DNA of 64,000 nt from Ditylenchus dipsaci (taxonomy: Eukaryota; Nematoda; Chromadorea; Rhabditida; Anguinidae). Under the pieces are notes generated by a model that did not search any database, had not been told where the DNA came from, and saw only the letters and a program-made list of their open reading frames with translations. The stretch spans positions 566,501 through 630,500 of the forward strand of contig SADC01001303.1 in assembly GCA_004194705.1 (NCBI GenBank), read 5' to 3'. The first letter of the stretch is position 1; the number at the start of each line of letters is the position of its first letter. A program made the translations under genes and the position numbers. Shown here one piece after another: positions 35,155 through 44,824 of this stretch.

Positions 35155-35835
35155 TTTATTAGAAAAGGCGGTAATTTAAACAAAATTCGAGTTTTTTAAA
35201 ATATTTTTTGGAGAACAACCTGTTTTACTGCGAGTAAAAAGCCATACTGCAAGTTTTTTATTATAACTTTATAAAAAACACAAAATTTCCAACAAAATGG
35301 TATATAAAAGTCAGAAAAATGAGTGGCAACAAAAAGTTTTCTTTAAAACGAAAATGTAATGCACCAGGTTCCCAATGATTTGCTTTTGATGATCCAATAG
35401 TCTTATGAATCGGCCTAGAAGAGAAAATAGTTTTATGAAAGCTCACTAAGTACAGAACTTATCCTTAGATGCAGGCACATCAATCCATAAATAAATTATT
35501 GAAGTCAAAAATATCAAGCGCTAAATATTCAAGAGAACAAGACAGTCACCTCTACAAAACTTATAAAAACCATCGAAAACTTGGTGCATTATATTTTTGT
35601 TTCAAAGAAAACTTTTTGTTGCCACTCCTTTTTCTGACTTTTTCACACCATTTTGTTCAAATTTTGGGTTTTTTCTGAATCCACGATAAAAAAAAACTTG
35701 CAGGAAAAAAAGGAAGAAAAAACTTGCAGAAAAACGTACAGGATAGCTTTTTACCCACAGTAATACATGTTTTTCTCTAAAAAGATGTTTCGAAAAAACT
35801 TGAATTTCGTTTAAATTGCCGCCTTTTCCACTGAG
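35155..35835. repeat. Large foldback element
   Basis: Left-arm segments AGAAAAGGCGGTAATTTAAA, GAGTGGCAACAAAAAGTTTT and GTAATGCACCAGGTTCCC reappear inverted as GGTGCATTATATTTTTG, AACTTTTTGTTGCCACTC and TTTAAATTGCCGCCTTTTCC, in mirrored order around about 35500. Weaker symmetry (GACAATTTAC versus GTAAATTGTC) may extend it to about 34800-35880. No coding capacity. Confidence 0.65.
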
Positions 35836-36180
35836 AATTTTTGTTTTGGAAAATATGATTTTTGAGTAAATTGTCAATTTTTTCTACAAAAAATTGACCG
35901 ATATGCAAATATCAACATAACCATAAGAAACCCCGCTTAATTTTGCGTAGAATGGTATCAAATGCGTGGGAGTCCTGTGATAAAAATGAAAGGCTATATT
36001 CGCAAGAAAGAAAACATCCACATTTCAGATCTTCGACATAGGTCACATTTGAGAATGGCCATGTTTTGTCACATAAATATGACGTTGGCGTTCTGTCAAT
36101 AGTCAAGATACTCAAAATTAGTTCCTCTTTCGAATGAGACCAAAATTAGAAATTACGAAGAAATTGAGGGAACAATAGTG

Positions 36181-36269
36181 TACAGTCAAAACTCGATATA
36201 AGGACGCTCGATTTAAGGACAGTGTTTTTGCCGGTCCCTTGAGTGTCCTTATATCAAGTTTTGACTGTA
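36181..36269. mobile_element. 89-bp palindromic TACAGTCAAAACTCGATA element
   Basis: Begins TACAGTCAAAACTCGATATA, ends with the inverted TATATCAAGTTTTGACTGTA, and has only about 45 bp of interior. The TA at each end fits a TA target duplication as in pogo/Tc1-type elements. It is the cleanest minimal member of the TACAGTC(A/G)A set. Confidence 0.8.
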
Positions 36270-36940
36270 TGTGAAGTGGCCCACTTTTACAGAAAATGCC
36301 TTTCAATACAAACTTTTAGACAATCTCAAAAGTTGACAGATTTATTTATTCACCCGGAACAAATTTTATTGATGGGTTTCCTAATTTCGACTTCATGTTT
36401 TGAATTTTAATTTCGTAGCCCATAAAGTTTTTTTCTAATTTCTACAATAGTGATTGTGGAACATACATGTCCCTCCGGTTCTGATGGGTAAAAAGCAACT
36501 TTGCGTTTAAGTTACCGAATATTCACACAACTTTTACCGTAAAATGACTTTGATAATTTTTTGGGAACACTACTAAACACACCACTGAAGTTTCCCTTGT
36601 TAGAGTCCTTAACCATGAAATTCTGTAACAGAATACCTTATTTCGTCTAATTAGCACCGCCTTCGACCTTTTATTCATTTTGCGCATAACTCGCAAGAGC
36701 TTTACTATTTCCGTGTTTTAAATCTCGGTTAAATCACGGGATCGACTTCTAAATTTTTCCGATTATCGGGCATCCGAAAAATGTATGCACATGGCGTTTA
36801 TCAGAGAAAATACTGTATATTTTCTTTATTCGTGCCTCACTATTCTTGGAAGCTCAACGGGATTTTACAAAATATTTACTAAAAAAAATTCTGCAATTCT
36901 AAACATTTTTAACAAAAAATATTTTCGGTACCAACTGTAG

Positions 36941-37081
36941 AAAGTGCTAAGAAAATTAGAGAATACGGAACACTCTTTCAGAGAGATAGAGATAAATGAT
37001 ACACCTTCTATATTCATCCCACCTTTTGTTTATCCACTAAAGGGTTTGGATTTTCTTTGTATTTATCCGATTTGTCTTCAG
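36941..37081 (+). CDS. Possible isolated coding exon
   Basis: Between a TGTAG acceptor and a CAG|GTAAAA donor runs an uninterrupted 47-codon frame with protein-like content (HSFREIEINDTPSIFIPPFV, YPLKGLDFLCIYPICLQ). It is phase 0 at both ends but does not splice in frame to the next likely acceptor. It could be an exon of an unseen gene, an alternative 5' exon of the CPG4-like gene, or chance. Confidence 0.25.
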
Positions 37082-37151
37082 GTAAAAGTGATTTCACTTA
37101 ATAATTTTCCAATGTTCTATATAAATCACTAGTACTAGTTAAAACTAATCA

Positions 37152-40100
37152 ATGCTAAATACAATTGTTTTCCACAGATTTTCTGCTGTTTTCCTCACTA
37201 ATGTATTTTTCATAAACTATTTGGTATATTGTAGCAATGCTTTTTCAACTTATTTTCTTGACAAAGATGTAAAAACACCCACGTTTTTGCAAAAAGCTGA
37301 AATATTGAGCAAGTCTAATGTGCTGAGAAGACTTAAAAGGGACTTTATGTACGCTTCTGGAGCCAGTAATGACACAGATCCGCTTTGCTTTCAAGTTAGT
37401 TTTGATTTTTTTAGCAAAATGTATACAGTACACTATGGATACAACATGACCCTTGAAATTAATTCCCGCCTGCGGTCCGACCTTTTTTTTTAACCCAATT
37501 TTGAATTTTTTTTTGACAAATAATTCGCTTGTATAGTGCGAAATATGGCGAAAATTCAGATTTCACAAATTGGTTCTACAATTCTTAGAACTTTTGACAC
37601 ACAACACCATCGACTTTTCAAAAGTGGCGGTGTTATAAAAATATGTAGTCATTTTAGATTGTCCTGTGATCCACAAAAGTTCCTGCATAGATTTATATAT
37701 CAATAATTAACTCTCACTGTTTTTCGTCTGTTCTCAGCAAGAACTTCTCACTGTTTTCGTTTAGTAAGCTTTTGTTGACAAAAAGACGAAAAAAAGTTTT
37801 TGATGGGCTTCAAAATGTAATTTTGTAGTTAAGATTTCAATCACGTAACCGATCAAGAATTCTAACAACATTTTGATTTCACAGTCCATCTCTCTATTTT
37901 CATGAGACATGAAATTTAAAAAACTTCAGAGCTTAAAGCAATTCTCTCAGATGCTGGATCAAATCCAGGAGTATATGGTCAATCTTCCTGTTACATCGAG
38001 AGCCGCAGGACTGACTGGCAAAAGTTTTAAAAAATTCGAAAAGTGGGTTGAAAAAAGTGTCAGACCGTATGCGGGACCGAACCTTAGGGTGGTGTCACAT
38101 CGAGAGTCGACTGTAACTTTATTTTTGCATTATTTTTTTTCTAAATTAACAATAAAACATCAAAAACAATGTAAAAGTCATCTGATTAGATGAGTTTTCG
38201 GCACTGGAGCAGCTAAATGGGTAGAAAAAGTCGGCTGGCAGTCTTATGTTAATCTCAGGGAATTGTTTGTATTTGGCTTCAACTGGGTATTCGGGCACTC
38301 CTATTTGGATTTTTCTTTCGAAATATACTGTTACTAGATTATTTTCTTGGTTTAAAGCATCGGAATCAAAGGCTATTGTAGCATATAGCAGTGTTAAGTG
38401 ACCTCTGGTGAAGCCGGGTTGCAGGCAGGCTAGAGTGAAAGTGTTTGGCTGCGGTTGAGCATTGGCTTGGAAACTGTAGGGAATCTAAACACAATGTTTT
38501 AGGAAAAAGCTATTAGGAAAAAGTTATTGTTTGAAGGATTTAAGTATAGTCTACCTTCGATATAATGCCACCTAGAGGTTGGTTAAAGGACTGCCATTAT
38601 ATCGAGGGTTGACTGTTTAACCATTTTACATTGCGACTTGTCTTTTTTCAAGTATTTCTGAAAAAAATTAAGGAAAATTTAGGAATTCTGTTTTATTTGC
38701 GCTGTTTTATTTTGATTCTTTTGGTTTAAGGATGCTAACTATGATATCGGTGAGATTATATAAGAGCTAGTCAACAATAAAAACCCTTACAAATTGCAAG
38801 TATTAGATTTTCTTGGTATATTAGAAAACTGGCGAAATGTTTTTTCGGGTTGTACGAAAAATTGTACAGTCATTATAGCTATTAGAGTTATAGTTATTTC
38901 TAAAGTCTATGCAAAATTTATCATCTAGGTCAGTTACCCCGATCGATAACTGTACGTGAATAACTAGAATTTTTCCTATAATATACGAAAAATTCTACAG
39001 TTAACGATGAACAAGATTTTGCCAGCAAAAAATGTTTCTGCCCGATTTTCCCAGCAAAAAAAATTTTGCCCCAAAAAAATTTTCAAAAAGATTTTGACCG
39101 GGCAATGACCCAACCCTACCTAATACCGGCGCAACTGGTACTGAAAATAGTTCTTGGCGGCAGTTTTTGTGTAAAAAACTAATGCCAAAACAAATTGCGA
39201 TTTATTTCCAAGAACAAAACAAAAACACAATTTTTTTTTTTTTCAAATAGAGCAAAGTTTAAGCTCTAAATTTTACAGTCGAACCTCTTTATAGTAACAC
39301 CCCGATATAGTGACACCCTTGATATAGTGACACCCCGGGCCCGATTTGGTTGGCCGACAAAGAAACTAAATAGGATATAGTGACACCCCGATATAGTGAC
39401 ACCTGGATATAGTGACACCTAGGGGTCGGTCCCCAGGGGTGTCACTATAAAGAGGTTCGACTGTAAAGTAAAACTCACATAAACAGAAGTCATGTTGTCA
39501 TCAAAATATGACAAACGTTCGCATTTTAACACAGCAGCAGTTTCATTTGATATTGTTTCTACTAATTGAGCCAAAGTGAAGCTCATGGGTGACCAAAGGA
39601 CGTCTGTGCTTCTAAACAAAAACTAATAAAATATTAACATATAAGGCACAAAACCTACTTAATTTTGCATCCAACAAGCACATTTTTATTTTTTAAACCA
39701 CTTTTGTCCGAAAACAAGTAGGCAAGCTCAGTACTGCATGTATTTTCTATAGTAGTTTTAGAAGAAACTTCACTGGTATGGCTGTTAATGACAGTTTGTT
39801 GAGCTGAAATTGTTGATCAAAAATGAAAAATTTTAGTGGGTCATTACCGGCTGTAAATTCCACAATAAAGCAGCTAACAAGGCTCAAAAGCAGTTCTAAT
39901 TGGGACATTAACCCATAAATAGCTAGTAAAGTAAAAAAAAGTGTGTGGATATGTTATGGTTGCTATGGTATTGGCTAATAGCCCATTCTTGCGCTTTTCA
40001 TTTATACTCAAGAAACTGTTTAAAAAGACTAGAAAAACCAGATCATTGGATACAGTCTAACTTTATTCAACCGCTACCCCAATCGTCACCCTTGGTTACT

Positions 40101-42524
40101 TTGACTTTTGACCAGTAACGAAATAAGGATAACCTAAGCCCAGTTAACCGCCACTTCAGTTATCCGCCACCCAAAGGCCGGTCCACATAAAATCACCTTA
40201 GTTAAAGGGGGGGGAAGAGGGGAAAAAGCCTTTTAGGTTTGAAAAAGTGGCTTCCATGGCGCAGTGTGTAAGTGCTCGCGTTTTTTGGCCCAAAATGGTG
40301 TTGTTTTGGTGTTGCAGGTTCAAACCCACGTAGTGGCACACTATTTTTTGGCTTTTTTGGCCAGTTTAGAGGTAATTTGGGTCGCTGATTCCGATTCTGG
40401 CGTCAAAAAAGTCTAATTACCTCTAAACTGCCCAAAAAAGCCAAAAAAATAGTGTGACACTACGTGGGATTGAACCTGCAACACCAAAAAAACACCATTT
40501 TGGGCCAAAAACGCGAGCATTTACGCACTGCGCCATGGAAGCCACTTTTTCAACCTAAATGGCTCCCCCCCTTTAACCACTACTTCTTATTCCAACACTT
40601 TGAACATGAATTTACGCCAAAATTTCTTCCACATAAAGCGATCTGTTTTTTGTGACCATTTGTGAAATTTGTCTATTCTCAATGTCAGCTATTTTCTCAC
40701 CGTTTTGTTAACTTTTGTAATTCATTCATCTAACTTTTGACAAAAACCTTAAAAATATTTTTTTACCATGTTTGCGCTATAAAATTACTGGTTTGTGAAT
40801 TTTCAAAAAAATTCCTTGGTCCCCTAAGCTGATTTGACGGGGGTGGGTTCGGAGGGGGAGGCGGTGCTAAGGCTTTAGTGAGTGGAAGGTTGAATAGCTT
40901 TAGGTGAAATTTAAAAAGAAATTGACAAAAAGTGCCACACAAAAACCAGAGAGCTTACATTAAAACAAAGCTAAATGTAAAAAGCCAAATTTAGACACTA
41001 TCTCAAATTATTTCACATACGTCTAAAAGTAAAAAACAATTTCAGAGCTGCAACAATGAGTGGAAGCTTGCGTTTGAAGCCAGATTTCACATCAACTGTT
41101 CCGACTTCTATGATTTCCCTTTCCACCCAAAAATACTTGACTACACCAATTTCATTGACTATTGCCAAATGGCTGACGAGCAGACCAAGTGTTTTATAGA
41201 CAAATGCAAAGACGAGGTTTTTTCTAGCTATATTTCAGTCATATTTAGTAAGTTATTATTTATTTTAAGTCGGCAGACCGTGTCTTTTCGCCAGCCAACT
41301 TTCTGTGTCACTTCAAAAGAAGCCAGTTCACTCAGGCCAGACCTTGTCTGGAGGAAAGTGAGCCATTGACCTTTTTGAAGTGTGATCAGCAGTGCCATTC
41401 CAAAGCAGTGACCAATGCAATGGCTGGTTCTAGTCAAAACCGCCCAAATGGAGCAGATAAAAGAAAAAATATTCTGAAGACAGTAATCAAAGAGCTGATG
41501 TTGGCAAGGTAACAAATAAATTACCTCCCGCATTTAATTTTGGATCACTTGGAAAATACACAAATGAAATGTTTTAGCGTAGGCCAGTGTATGTTAGGAC
41601 ATAGTCAAACAGTTTTTTCTTACTTTTTTAACTTCGAGAAACATATTTGAATTTGTGATAACATACGCTGATCACCCTTGTCTAAGCATAAAATGTTAAA
41701 ATAATTAAAGATGGAAACGGGACGAGACGATTTCGTGAAGCAACGTCCCGCACCGGAATCCTGGCCGAAATTTGGCCCGTACCGAAAAATTTGTATTTTT
41801 ACATTCGAAAAAATTCGGATGTGGGCGATAGGCAAACAGAAAAAAGTTTCAAAAAATGTCCCTGCTACAGTATTTTTTGTCTTTTCCATCGTTTTTAGGA
41901 CCTGGACTGAAAATCTGGACCTTTAAGGACTTTCCAATATTTCTTTGTGCAGCGCATATTTGTTTTAATTCGTTTTTGAAAGAAATAAAAGCCGAGAAAG
42001 AAATACGAAGTTAAACAAAAAATGCGTTGCACAACGAAATATTGGAAACAAAAAAATTATTTTGAAAACGCCAGGGAAGACCAATGCAATTTTTGCACCA
42101 GATAGTGGGATAGAGCCAAACATTTTCATATAAAATTGATTTTTAGGTTTTCTCCACTCCAGAAATGGACAATTACGAAAATGAGCTGGACTTACTGTGC
42201 TCTTTTCAAGAATGCTACAAAACCTGTCATGAGTCTATCATAAGTCAGATTGTTTTTTCAAATTTAAAACCAGGGTTTTTTTTTGCAGACCAAATTTGTG
42301 CAACCGGCCTAGCAGACATGGCCCTAGACTTAGTGGCCACTTATGTTCAATGGCATGCAGCTGATGTTTATGATTGGCACTTGGTCACAGAGAATGTAGG
42401 CAGATTGCCAGCTAGTTGCGCTCGCCTCACTAACAATAATAACCAGCTACAGCAACATCAGCTGGAGGCTAAGCACACAGGCGACAAAGATCCTATTCTA
42501 AAGCTAATGAAAAATGTTTCGTAA
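37152..42524 (+). CDS. Secreted Cys-rich protein, nematode CPG4-domain-like
   Basis: Exons 37152-37394, 41046-41247, 41295-41508 and 42147-42524 give about 345 residues. The start ATG 37152 precedes a hydrophobic segment (AVFLTNVFFINYLVYCSNAF), a likely signal peptide. Cysteines follow the layout I associate with nematode CPG4-type proteins (chondroitin proteoglycan 4): CFQSC...W, FIDYCQMADEQTKCFIDKC, a central P-C-L-E and KCDQQC, then LLCSFQECYKTC, QICATGLADMALDL and LPASC. Family members are extracellular, some carrying glycosaminoglycan chains; the exact role here is unknown. The junction 41508/42147 is one base short of phase. Intron 1 (3.65 kb) houses a complete minus-strand gene. AATAAA follows at 42543. 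Confidence 0.62.
38146..39908 (-). CDS. Secreted or membrane-anchored protein, family unknown (nested gene)
   Basis: Exons on the minus strand: 39848-39908, 39659-39803, 39479-39611, 38146-38484; all junctions are in phase, giving 225 residues and a TAA stop. The N-terminus MSQLELLLSLVSCFIVEFTA is a plausible signal peptide. The mature part has spaced cysteines (NTCSTELAY, VGCKIK, LKCERLSYF, LACLQPG, FSCSSAEN). It ends in a short hydrophobic tail (MTFTLFLMFYC) preceded by small polar residues, as in GPI-anchored proteins, though this is inference. AATAAA (complement) is at 38118-38123. The gene lies wholly within intron 1 of the plus-strand CPG4-like gene. I recognise no family. Confidence 0.62.
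38545..38618. mobile_element. 74-bp palindromic element, TACAGTC-like ends
   Basis: Starts TATAGTCTACCTTCGATATA and ends with the inverted TATATCGAGGGTTGACTGTT; a minimal TA-flanked palindrome. It lies just upstream of the last exon of the nested minus-strand gene. Confidence 0.6.
39274..39465. mobile_element. Palindromic element with GATATAGTGACACC subrepeats
   Basis: Ends are TACAGTCGAACCTCTTTATA and the inverted TATAAAGAGGTTCGACTGTA. Inside, ATATAGTGACACC recurs five times. It lies in an intron of the nested minus-strand gene and is non-coding. Confidence 0.8.
40051..40205. repeat. Degenerate TACAGTC-ended element
   Basis: Starts TACAGTCTAACTTTATTCAA followed by CCGCTACCCC and CCGTCACTT-like units; a right end is not clear. 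It abuts the tRNA-derived palindrome at 40231. Confidence 0.35.
40231..40562. repeat. tRNA-derived palindromic repeat (copy 2, two full arms)
   Basis: Each arm carries a tRNA-like head: GGCTTCCATGGCGCAGTGTG, TAAGTGCTCGCG, then GCAGGTTCAAACCCACG on the left, and the inverted CACTGCGCCATGGAAGCC, CGCGAGCATTTACG, GATTGAACCTGC on the right. A and B box motifs face inward, joined by TTTTTTGGCTTTTTTGGCCAG. The arrangement is a head-to-head pair of tRNA-derived SINE-like units. Confidence 0.78.
41578..41690. repeat. Small hairpin repeat, AGGCCAGTGTATGTTAG family
   Basis: TAGGCCAGTGTATGTTAGGA and its degenerate inverse (ATAACATACGCTGATCACCC) flank an internal GTCAAAC/ATTTGAA pair. It lies in an intron of the CPG4-like gene; relatives are at 3540 and 42712. 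Confidence 0.5.
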
Positions 42525-42542
42525 AAAATAATTTTTTTCGCT

Positions 42543-42548
42543 AATAAA
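42543..42548 (+). terminator. Polyadenylation signal AATAAA, CPG4-like gene
   Basis: AATAAA 19 bases after the TAA of the last exon. Confidence 0.6.
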
Positions 42549-44779
42549 ATATTTTTAAGACTAAATGTAGTAAAAAAGCTATATCATGTTATTTAATTGT
42601 ATATTTAATTTATTTAGTTAAAACAGCTTTCCAACTTTTGGCCCTATTAAAAATCGGACAAATTATTGGCCTTGGTCCCTTCTGTTGATTTTTAGGCTTA
42701 AGGTTTATGAAGGGTAGGCCAGCGTATGTTAGGAATGGGTTCAAACCTTTTTTTACTTACTTTTTTAACATCGAAAAAGCCTTTTTGAGTCCGACCTAAC
42801 ATACACTGGCATGAGCCTAAAAACACACTAAAAATCAACAGGGGACCAAATTTCTACGAAAAGTATGGGAAAATTTTTGCACAAATGCATGTAGTCATGA
42901 AACAGACCATACTTTAAAAATCAGCATGAAAAATGGCACCTGAAAATGTTTTAAAGTCAAAATCTGTAGAACTATATATAACCCACAAGAGTACCAAACT
43001 ATGATCTAATCGCTTCCAAAAACATAATTTAAAGCAAATTATTTACATAACAATTCTCGACGAAAGACACACTTTCTCAAAGGATTTGTATCATAACAAA
43101 ATTTAAAAAAGAACAAGTTATGGTGGAAAGGATTTCGGGGCGAAAGAGGAAAAAGCCAAAAACAGTTAAATTCAAAAAAGTTTTGGCGGTAAAAGGGGAG
43201 AGCCGATTTGTGATGTGAAACAAACTAGCAAAATGCCCCAAAATATTGTGCTTTAAATTATAGTTTATATGAGCTTGGATCACGCTTTTTTTTAAATTTA
43301 AATTCAACCAGGGTGGTATCCTCAGTCACAATGACTTTAGCGGACTAAGATTATTATACTCAGTCATCAGACGGCTGAGTTGAAGTTTTAGGCCCGGCTG
43401 ATGGCTGAGATAATGGTTGAGTATACCCAGAATCCAACTGCAAATTAACGGTCAAGCTTCTAAATTAATTTCTCCAAGCTTTACTACACGGTTGCGCAAG
43501 TATTTTTCGGTTTTTCAAATGGCTGTGTTTTTTAAAGTGTATGAACACAACAACCAGATCCTTTTTTTATCAGAGGAACACGGGAGTTTTTGTTCAATAC
43601 TAAACTTTTTAACAAAAATCAATAGCTTATATGCTCTTTTATCCTAAAGATTTATGATTATCCTTCATTGCTAACTCAACAAAAACAACCTTGAAAATTC
43701 GTTGAACTGTTGTTCTTGTAAGAGTTTTTTCCTTCATTACTTCTATTACAACGAGACTTTGTTTAACACCAAAAAATATAAAGATCGAACTTGAAATTTT
43801 TCGCCTTTTTGTGGAATTGAAGTATAAATATTTGAGGAAATAGAGTTGTTTGAATGTGATATTTTAAAATTTGTTGCTGTGTATTTTTTTCTCATTGCAT
43901 TTTGAAATTTGCTTTTGTAAATTTTATTTACTAAAAAGTAGAAAACAGCAATTTCATATTAAAAATACAAAGAAGTAGAACAGACCAAATCAGCGCACAG
44001 AAGACGACTATAAAACCAAGAACATGTATATCACAATTTTCCAGTAAAATTTAGAAAAAAACTAATATTAAGAAAAATGGGAGCACATGCACAACGATAG
44101 AACAATAGTTGAATATATTTCAGACAACATATTTCTTGCTTAAAAAGCTGCATTGCAAGTAACTGACCAATGGGTATTTTCATCAACTTTTTGCGATAAA
44201 CATTTTTCGACCCTAGTTGAATATAATCACCCCCCCTCCCACCAATCAAATTTTTTGAAAGTGTTTCCAAACAACTTACATCGACCTAAAATAACTTCAA
44301 TAGCTCGGAAACGACATTTTTGAGGTTCTGATCAGTAAAAAATTAAGTTTTGAGCGTTTTGAATTTTTGTTTTACCATCTTTTTCAACATAGGACTTGAC
44401 AAAAAGAGCCCCTAAAAGCATTTTTGATCAAAACTCTAGCTCGGAATTATGTCTAAGGTAAGTGAATATGCGCATCTCTAATCAACCCTAAAGGGGCCGC
44501 AGTTGGTCCCTTCTTGTTGAATGCTGTTTGGCAGTTTTCACTGCGCCCCTTCAGGAGCGCAAGGGGCATGGTGTCTTGGAGTCGAAGTGCGCGAGAGGGG
44601 GGGGGGGACGGTGGACTTTTGGATGGCACCAAAACTCAATTTTTAAATGACCAAACACCAAAAAATGTTTTTTTAGCTCTTAATGCCAATTTTGAGTCAA
44701 TATAGGGTGTTTAGGAACATTCTGAAAAAAAGTTCATTTGGAGAAGGGAAATGTGCATTATATCCAAGTAGAGCACATT

Positions 44780-44785
44780 TTTATT
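44780..44785 (-). terminator. Polyadenylation signal AATAAA (minus), epsin
   Basis: The complement of AATAAA lies 40 bases beyond the epsin stop codon. Confidence 0.55.
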
Positions 44786-44824
44786 GTAGTAGTAATTCAT
44801 TGACAATTGCTGTACTTAAAGTAT

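Larger units (their letters stand above)
32372..36940. other. Repeat-rich intergenic region
   Basis: No supported gene. It contains the CTACGGCC tandem repeats (33360-33545), the 33541-33822 hairpin, a fragment of a TACAGTC-type element near 34660-34790, a large foldback element (35155-35835) and a complete 89-bp palindromic element (36181-36269). The short frames here, for example at 34445 and 35469, overlap these repeats. Confidence 0.55.
42525..44824. other. Intergenic region between CPG4-like gene and epsin
   Basis: Contains the AATAAA of the CPG4-like gene, a hairpin repeat at 42712-42830 (AGGCCAGCGTATGTTAGGAA and its inverse), and otherwise AT-rich sequence. I see no supported exon; frames at 43077, 43417 and 44031 look like chance. 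Confidence 0.55.

Noticed and set aside
42252..42288. A 37-bp intron in the last CPG4-like exon
   Set aside because: It has GT and AG ends and a T-rich tract, but removing it breaks frame while reading through keeps it and makes the total exon length fit. It could still be real if a base is missing.
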